Both the position numbers and the translations under genes were made by a program. Below are positions 58,795 through 64,000 of a stretch of DNA of 64,000 bases, one piece after another (the stretch's first letter is position 1; each line of letters starts with the position of its first letter). Below the pieces are notes generated by a model that saw only the letters and a program-made list of their open reading frames with translations, ran no database searches and was not told where the DNA came from. The DNA comes from Trebonia sp963822615. Its GTDB lineage: Bacteria; Actinomycetota; Actinomycetes; Streptosporangiales; Streptosporangiaceae. Location: assembly GCA_963822615.1 (NCBI GenBank), contig CAWGIM010000005.1:54485-118484 (forward strand). The letters run 5' to 3'.

Positions 58795-60159
58795 TTAGCC
58801 GGAGATGGAGCGGAGGCTGCGGCCGACTGCCTCGCGGGTGAAATCCTCGATCTGGTCGGCTAGGTCGTGGGCTCGTCGGCTGTCCCGGTAGGCCGACGAG
58901 GCCAGCGAATAGCGGACGCTCTCCAGCCGGGTAGTCAGCTCGGTGGTCCGCTGCTGGGCCGGCAGTTTCAGGGCCAGGTCCATCGCGGTCGCGGCGCCGT
59001 CCAGGTCCCCGGTTTGCAGCCGGACCACCCCCAGGTGGACGCCGGTCAGGGCCTTGCCGCCGAACCAGTGCTTCTGCCCGGGCCCCGGGATTTCCACGTC
59101 GTACAGCGCGATCGCGCTCTCCAGCTCCGTGATCGCGTCCCGCCCGTAGGCCCGCGATTCGCTGAGCGCGCTGCCCGCCATCGCCCGCGTCGTGGCGCGG
59201 CTCAAATTGAACATGTTGCCACCGAGGTCGGTCAGCTCGTCGTGGAAGTCGTTGCTGCGGGCGTCGTGCGCGAACCCCACCGAGTGCCGGGCGGCCCCCG
59301 GGTCGCCCTGGCGGGCTATCGCGCGGGCGTAGTTGACCTGTAGCTCGGCCGCGGACGGTCCCCGCGAGACATAGCGCAGGCCGTCGGCCGCCAAGTCGCT
59401 GGCCTCCTTGAGCTGCCCGCGCCAGTACTTGGAGGACGAGAGCTTCGCCCGCAGCATCCCGCGCAGCGCGTTGCTGTCAATCACGTTGGCGTACATCCAG
59501 CCTGACCGGTAGAGATCCTCGGCCGCGTCGGGGTAGCCCAGGCGGATGGCGTTCTGCCCCAGCAGCGCGTGGATGCAGGCGAGCAGGAAGTACAGGTCAC
59601 CCTGCTCGCGCGGCCACAGGTGCCGGTCAAGCAGCCGGTAGATCCGGTTCCTGACCCGGCGGCCGTCCGTGAACGCCGCCCGCGGTGCGCCGGTGTCGGT
59701 CAGCCGGGACAGCCGGATCGCGTCCGCGCGCAACTGCTCGAAGGTGATGTCGCCGATACCCGCCTGTTCCCGGTCCGACGCGTGGTCGCCGGACTCGTGC
59801 GCGGTCGTCATCACCTCATACTCAACCGGGAGCTGATTTCCTGGTCCCGCATCATGAGTACCCGGGGCCGGGCAGAGGGACAGCGCGGTGCCATTCTTAG
59901 CAGCCGGCCGATTGCGTCGCTGCCGGGGAAATTGGTCGAATCCGACGTCGAATGCGTCGCAGTACAGGGTGGCGAAGAGGTGGGACACCCCATTGCCCTG
60001 CTCCCAGCGGTAGATGTTGCGCTGCAGGCTGGCGGCGTCCGGCAGGTGCCGCTCACCGCGCGCCGCGCCGACCCTCATGAGCTGCCGGGCCATCTCCGAG
60101 CAGCTCCAGCCGCGCCGCTCGCGCTGCGCGATCAGCCATTCGGCCGTCTCCTGCGACAC
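58795..60159 (-). CDS. HTH regulator with TPR-like helical repeats
   Basis: A 454-residue protein. Residues about 5-65 look like an XRE-type HTH (EWLIAQRERRGWSCSEMARQ, IYRWEQGNG). Residues 130-450 are helical repeats with TPR character (LACIHALLGQNAIRLGYPDA; RAKLSSSKYWRGQLKEASDL; GVVRLQTGDLDGAATAMDLA). Such proteins occur widely in streptomycetes, often beside RsbW-like ATPase genes, as here (divergent, 60489). The ligand may be a peptide or metabolite. Start is ATG or GTG at 60159 with AGGAGG upstream. Confidence 0.85.
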   Translation of the reverse strand: MSQETAEWLIAQRERRGWSCSEMARQLMRVGAARGERHLPDAASLQRNIYRWEQGNGVSHLFATLYCDAFDVGFDQFPRQRRNRPAAKNGTALSLCPAPGTHDAGPGNQLPVEYEVMTTAHESGDHASDREQAGIGDITFEQLRADAIRLSRLTDTGAPRAAFTDGRRVRNRIYRLLDRHLWPREQGDLYFLLACIHALLGQNAIRLGYPDAAEDLYRSGWMYANVIDSNALRGMLRAKLSSSKYWRGQLKEASDLAADGLRYVSRGPSAAELQVNYARAIARQGDPGAARHSVGFAHDARSNDFHDELTDLGGNMFNLSRATTRAMAGSALSESRAYGRDAITELESAIALYDVEIPGPGQKHWFGGKALTGVHLGVVRLQTGDLDGAATAMDLALKLPAQQRTTELTTRLESVRYSLASSAYRDSRRAHDLADQIEDFTREAVGRSLRSISG

Positions 60160-60488
60160 CGCGCCTCCTTATGGACGCGGTTGACCGCGCCCCCGTCCAA
60201 ATTCTGCTCCTCCTGTTCAGTCCCCCCAGGGCCCACGATAGTGAATCTGTGACGAAGACGGTGCATATCGCGATATTCGCGTGGCGCTCCAGCTATGGAC
60301 ACCGGGACCCGCGGTAACTGTCGCACAGTGTCCATGCCCAGCACGAGAGCGCCGCGATAAGCGACAGTTAGCGACTGCCGCTAAGCGTCTGAAGCTGTGC
60401 CTGGCCATTGGCTATTCGCATGGGTCATCGTGAGGCGCGAACCCGTCCACCGCTGCCCCGCCACCGGGTAGCCGGCAAGGAGACCGCC
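60160..60488. other. divergent intergenic region with a long-range inverted repeat
   Basis: This 329-base region holds no gene. It contains TAACTGTCGC (60315-60324) and its reverse complement GCGACAGTTA (60361-60370), 10-bp arms 36 bases apart, plus a nearby GCGACTG repeat. The two outer genes are divergent, so promoters for both must lie here. Confidence 0.55.
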
Positions 60489-61325
60489 ATGCCGACAACG
60501 ATCAGCCCGGCAACGATCAGGCCAGCCCCTTTGCGTACCACGCTCGCCTTCCCGCCTGGTTCCCCCAGCTTGCCCGGGTGCGTGCGCAGCGCCCGGGACC
60601 TCACGGACCTCGCGCTGCGCTCCTGCGGTTACCCCGACAACTGCGTCGCCAGGATCCTGGTCAGCGTGCTCGTTATCGCCAGCCTGCTGCACGCCGACCC
60701 CTCGGCCAGCGAGCCGGTCGCGGTCACGGTGACGGTCCTGCCTGGCCGGCTGCGGGTGGACGTCACCAGCGACGTCAGCGACGGATGGCCGGCCCCCAGG
60801 CGCGCCCCCGGCCAGGCCGCCGAGACCCGCGGCAGCAGCCTGCGGCTGGTCGACCAGTTGTCCGACGCCTGGGGCTATCACCGCGACCGAGGCCGCCTCA
60901 CGACCTGGTTCGAACTATGCGATTTATTGCAGCCGACGCAACATTCCGCAGTGTCCGGTATGGGCGCGAATTCGTCTGATGTGCAGCTGCCGGGGTTGCG
61001 ACACGCGGTGATTTCGGGGTCGCTGGCGGCGCTGTGGGTCACCGAGCGGGCCGGCCGCCTGTCGGCGCGCGCGGTCGACGACGCGTTCACCGCTGCCAGC
61101 AGGGCGGCCAGGCTGCCCGCCGAGCTGGACCTGCACTGCCTGCGGCACTCCTACATCACGCACCTGGTCGAGTTCGACTACCCGGAGCGGTTCGTCTCGG
61201 AGCAGGCCGGGCACCGTTATGCCGCCACGACCGCGATTTACACCGGGGTGTCGGACGACTACCGCAGCCGCCTGGTCCGCCGGTCGCTGGAGGCCCGGCC
61301 CGAGCTGTGGGAGGGCACGCTGTGA
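60489..61325 (+). CDS. chimera: degenerate RsbW-like ATPase joined to a tyrosine-recombinase catalytic end
   Basis: A 278-residue frame. Residues about 20-148 are an RsbW-like ATPase fold; the lid region GSSLRLVDQLSDAWGYHRD is recognisable, but the N-box (normally ELVTNAVRH) reads SVLVIASLLHA, losing the Mg/ATP Asn. Residues about 165-278 are the C-terminal part of a tyrosine recombinase, with DLHCLRHSYITHLVEF (HxLRHS) and EQAGHRYAATTAIYTGVSDD (His and the nucleophile Tyr). The core-binding domain and first catalytic Arg are absent. AAGGAG precedes the ATG. The join near 60940-60980 looks like an insertion/deletion boundary. The stop overlaps the next GTG (GTGA). Confidence 0.8.
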   Translation: MPTTISPATIRPAPLRTTLAFPPGSPSLPGCVRSARDLTDLALRSCGYPDNCVARILVSVLVIASLLHADPSASEPVAVTVTVLPGRLRVDVTSDVSDGWPAPRRAPGQAAETRGSSLRLVDQLSDAWGYHRDRGRLTTWFELCDLLQPTQHSAVSGMGANSSDVQLPGLRHAVISGSLAALWVTERAGRLSARAVDDAFTAASRAARLPAELDLHCLRHSYITHLVEFDYPERFVSEQAGHRYAATTAIYTGVSDDYRSRLVRRSLEARPELWEGTL

Positions 61326-63700
61326 ACCGGAAGATGGGCTACCAGTGGAACCTGCGGGCGCTGATGGCCGCCCGCGGCATGTTCGCCACCAGCGACCTGG
61401 TGCCGCTGCTGGCCGAGCGCGGCGTCCACCTGTCCCGCGAGCAGGTCTACCGGCTGGTCACCGCCCCGCCGCAGCGGCTGTCGATGGACACCCTGGCCGC
61501 GCTGTGCGACATCCTCGGCGCCACCCCGAACGACCTGATCGAGGTCCAGGCCGTCAACGTCCAGGTCGCCAAGGCGGCCGGCGGACACGGCCCGCGCCGT
61601 CGGCCAGGCGCACCGTGGTGCGCCGCCGGACCGCATGAGCGCCGCCCCGGCGCCAGGGAGACGCTGGCGCAGATCCTGGACCGGGTCACCGCCGCCGTCG
61701 CCGCCGCGGTGCCCGGCCTGGACGAGGCCGGGGCCCGGGCCCTGGTGAGCGAGGCCGCTTCCCGGCGCGGGGCGCTGCGGCACCTCGACCGGCACCTGGC
61801 CGCCTTCCCCGGTGCGCTCGCGTCGGGGTCCGCTGACGCGCCGAAGGCGGTGATCGCGCTCGCGGGGCTGCTGGCCGCCGCCGGGTACCGGGGCATCGTC
61901 GTGGCCGCGTGCCTGGCTTGCGGCCGCCCGGGCGAGCTGCCGCACCGCTCGGGCGACGGCCGGCTCTGCCGTAACTGCTACCGGCAGCGGCGGCAGGAGC
62001 CGTGCCGGCGGTGCGGCCGGACGCGCCCGGTGCACGCCAGGACGGACCGCGGGCCGCTGTGCTCGACGTGCTCTGCCGCCCTCCAGCCGCCCCGGCCGTG
62101 CGGGACCTGCGGCCAGGACGGCCAGGTGGCGGCCCGGCGCCCGGACGGCAGCGCCGTCTGCGAGTCGTGCTACCGGCCGCCGGAACGCCCTTGCAGCCGG
62201 TGCGGGCGGCTCGCGCTCACCTACGCATTCCTCCCCGAGGGCCCGGTCTGCCGCAGCTGCAGCGGCCCGCCGCCGCGGCGGTGCGGCGGGTGCGGCCTGG
62301 ACCGCCCCGTCCGGCTGCGCGCCGCGGGCGGCCAGCCGGACCTCTGCGAACGCTGCGCCAGAAGGCCCCCGGCCATCTGCGCGGCCTGCGGTCAGCAAGG
62401 CCGGTGCGATACCCGCGACGGCCCGCCCGTCTGCATGGTCTGCCGCACCTGGCCGGCGCATGACTGCGCGTCATGCGGCCAGGCCCGGCCCGTCATGGCG
62501 TGGTGGCCGATGGGACCCGTCTGCGGCGCCTGCTGCCGGCAGATCCGCGCCAGCCCCGCGAACTGCCCGCGCTGCGGCCAGCACCAGGTGCTCCTGGCCG
62601 CCGGCCCCGGCGGCAGCAGGACCTGCGGGCCGTGCGCCGGCCAACCGCCCGAGTTCGCCTGCGCCGCCTGCAGCGGCACCGACACGACCCCCCGGCGGCG
62701 GCCCTGCGCCCGGTGCGCGATGAACCAGCAGCTGCACGCCACGCTCGCCGACCCCGTCCTGGGCATCCCGGCCCAGCTCCAGCCCGTCCTGGCCCACTTC
62801 GGCAGCGCGGGCAGCCCGCGGTCGGTCGCCGGCTGGCTCACCGAGATGCCCGGCGGCAGGCTCCTGGCCGCGCTGGCCGAGACAGCCCATCACCGGGAAC
62901 TCACCCACGCCCTGCTCGACGAGCAGCCCCAGACCTCTGCCCTCCATCACGTGCGCGACCTGCTCGTCCAGGCCGGCGTCCTTCCCGCGCGCGACGAGTA
63001 CCTCGAGCGGATCGAGCCCTGGCTCGGCGAGGTCCTCGCCGGCCGCCCCGCGCAGCACGCCGCTCTCGTGCGCCCCTACGCGACCTGGCACGTGCTGCGC
63101 CGCGCCCGGCGCCGCTCCCGCGGCCGCGGCGCCTCCACCATGTCCGCCGCCGGGTGGGCCCGCGGCCGCATCCTGGCCGCCCTGGCATTCCTGGCCTGGC
63201 TCGATGACCGCGGCACCACCCTGGGCACCGCCACCCAGGCCGACGTCGACGACTGGCTCCACGGCGCCACCCGTTACCGCTACCTGCTGCGGGACTTCCT
63301 CGCCTGGGCCAGCGCCCGCCGCCTGGCCGGCCAGGTCACCGTCCCGGCCCCGCCCCCGTCCGAGCTGACCGGGCTCATCAGCGAAGACAGCCGCTGGCAG
63401 CTGCTCAGCCGGTGCCTGCGCGACCCGGGCATCCCGCTCGACGTCCGGACCGCCGGAGCGCTCCTGCTGCTCTACGGCCAGTTCGTCTCGCGCCTGACCC
63501 GGCTCACCGCCGCCGACGTCGAGCAGCACGGCCCCGACACGTGCCTGCGGCTCGATACCGTCCCGGTCCTGCTCCCGCCCGGGCTCGCCGCCCTCGTCCG
63601 CGCCCAGCTCGACGCCGCCCGCCGCACCCCGCGACCCGGGCCCCCGTCCCGCTGTTCCCCGGCCGCTCGCCCGCACGGCCCGTCGCGCCCCAGACCCTGA
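61322..63700 (+). CDS. HTH / nine zinc-ribbon / degenerate tyrosine-recombinase protein, frameshifted near 63641
   Basis: Residues 1-80 form an HTH (MGYQWNLRALMAARGMFATS, LSREQVYRLVT). After a linker, residues about 195-470 hold nine consecutive four-Cys zinc ribbons (for example CLACGRPGEL with CRNC; CRRCGRTRP with CSTC; CGTCGQDGQ with CESC). Residues about 470-700 are helical and include a core-binding-like segment (RILAALAFLAWLDDRGTT), then LLLLYGQFVSRLTRLTAADV, the position of the first catalytic Arg. The frame then ends early at 63700: one extra C in the C run 63641-63645 would continue it through 63646-64000. The GTG overlaps the recombinase stop. Confidence 0.75.
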   Translation: MNRKMGYQWNLRALMAARGMFATSDLVPLLAERGVHLSREQVYRLVTAPPQRLSMDTLAALCDILGATPNDLIEVQAVNVQVAKAAGGHGPRRRPGAPWCAAGPHERRPGARETLAQILDRVTAAVAAAVPGLDEAGARALVSEAASRRGALRHLDRHLAAFPGALASGSADAPKAVIALAGLLAAAGYRGIVVAACLACGRPGELPHRSGDGRLCRNCYRQRRQEPCRRCGRTRPVHARTDRGPLCSTCSAALQPPRPCGTCGQDGQVAARRPDGSAVCESCYRPPERPCSRCGRLALTYAFLPEGPVCRSCSGPPPRRCGGCGLDRPVRLRAAGGQPDLCERCARRPPAICAACGQQGRCDTRDGPPVCMVCRTWPAHDCASCGQARPVMAWWPMGPVCGACCRQIRASPANCPRCGQHQVLLAAGPGGSRTCGPCAGQPPEFACAACSGTDTTPRRRPCARCAMNQQLHATLADPVLGIPAQLQPVLAHFGSAGSPRSVAGWLTEMPGGRLLAALAETAHHRELTHALLDEQPQTSALHHVRDLLVQAGVLPARDEYLERIEPWLGEVLAGRPAQHAALVRPYATWHVLRRARRRSRGRGASTMSAAGWARGRILAALAFLAWLDDRGTTLGTATQADVDDWLHGATRYRYLLRDFLAWASARRLAGQVTVPAPPPSELTGLISEDSRWQLLSRCLRDPGIPLDVRTAGALLLLYGQFVSRLTRLTAADVEQHGPDTCLRLDTVPVLLPPGLAALVRAQLDAARRTPRPGPPSRCSPAARPHGPSRPRP

Positions 63701-64000
63701 CCCGCAGGCTCCGCCAGCACGGGATCGAGCCCCGGCAGGCCCGCAACGCCGCGCTCGCCGCATGGGCATCCGACCTGCCCCCCGCGGTACTGGCCAGCCT
63801 GCTCGGCGTCCACATCCAGACCGCCGTCAACTGGGCCAGCCGCACCCGCCGCGACTGGACCGCCTACCTCGCCGAACGGGCAAGCACCCCCGAGGATGCG
63901 CGCCCGCCGCCCGCAAGGTCAGCCTGTCCGGCTGGCGGCCGGGCTCGCTTATTGTGCCGGATGGTGAACGCGGTGATCCGGGTTCCGGGGTCCTCGCGGG
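63646..64000 (+). pseudogene. continuation of the zinc-ribbon protein in another frame, cut by the window edge
   Basis: In this frame the text VPLFPGRSPARPVAPQTLTR continues the recombinase-like domain to RQARNAALAAWASDLPPAVL, ASLLGVHIQTAVNWASRTRR and DWTAYLAERA. These lie where HxxR and the nucleophile Tyr should be, but neither the His nor a Tyr at the expected site is seen (Trp appears), so the domain is probably inactive. No stop occurs before 64000. Confidence 0.65.

Noticed and set aside
1..64000. tRNA, rRNA, CRISPR arrays and insertion sequences
   Set aside because: No cloverleaf-like TPsiC arms, rRNA cores, regular spaced repeats or transposase genes were seen; this was by eye and could miss a divergent case.

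Overview
The window is high-GC DNA with actinomycete gene content. F420-type luciferase-like oxidoreductases, DUF574-type SAM methyltransferases, an HTH/DUF5753 plus DUF397 pair, RsbW-like ATPases, many TetR regulators and GTG starts with 4-bp ATGA/GTGA overlaps together point to a soil actinobacterium with a large genome. My best guess is the Streptosporangiales or a Trebonia-like lineage; this is inference. I see no rRNA, tRNA, CRISPR array or intact insertion sequence.

Layout. 0-3 kb: the start of an F420-type oxidoreductase, a SnoaL-like protein, an amidohydrolase and a TetR. 3-8.6 kb: a degraded-looking patch with a DHA2-type MFS exporter, a frameshifted cytochrome P450, a frameshifted start-less ABC substrate-binding lipoprotein, a second small remnant of such a protein, and a TetR, with several perfect inverted repeats between genes. 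8.6-15 kb: a FAD-linked oxidase divergent from a TetR, a homocitrate/isopropylmalate-synthase-like enzyme, and an Lrp/AsnC regulator divergent from a one-chain 2-oxoacid dehydrogenase E1. 15-24 kb: an acyl-CoA catabolic cluster (SDRs, acyl-CoA dehydrogenase, enoyl-CoA hydratase, CaiB/racemase, thiolase, F420-type oxidoreductase). 24-28 kb: a DUF4388-like protein, two DUF574 methyltransferases, DUF397 and its HTH partner. 28-31.7 kb: an RsbW-like ATPase and a caspase-like protease module with a small divergent partner and an unassigned 277-residue partner. 31.7-38.6 kb: a TetR followed by a tightly coupled operon (epimerase, sulfotransferase, zinc dehydrogenase, tandemly duplicated SDRs, SnoaL-like protein, SDR). 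38.7-47.3 kb: assorted metabolic genes, CorA, and a P450/TetR divergon with a perfect palindrome. 47.4-56.5 kb: an aa3-type cytochrome oxidase locus with a CtaG-Sco fusion, a cupredoxin-like protein, subunits II-I-III and CtaB. 56.7-60.2 kb: a two-component system and an HTH/TPR regulator. 60.5-64 kb: a chimera of an RsbW-like ATPase and the catalytic end of a tyrosine recombinase, followed by a very unusual protein joining an HTH, nine tandem zinc ribbons and a degenerate tyrosine-recombinase domain, which runs off the right edge.

The two most interesting places are the caspase module (28.2-31.7 kb) and the recombinase/zinc-ribbon module at the right end. The oxidase locus is also notable: two copies of an A-rich dyad precede ctaG-sco, a membrane protein and the cox operon, which suggests one regulon. 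Three genes (P450, binding protein, zinc-ribbon protein) each become intact if one missing base is restored, two of them in a G or C run. Sequencing or assembly error must be excluded before these are called pseudogenes.
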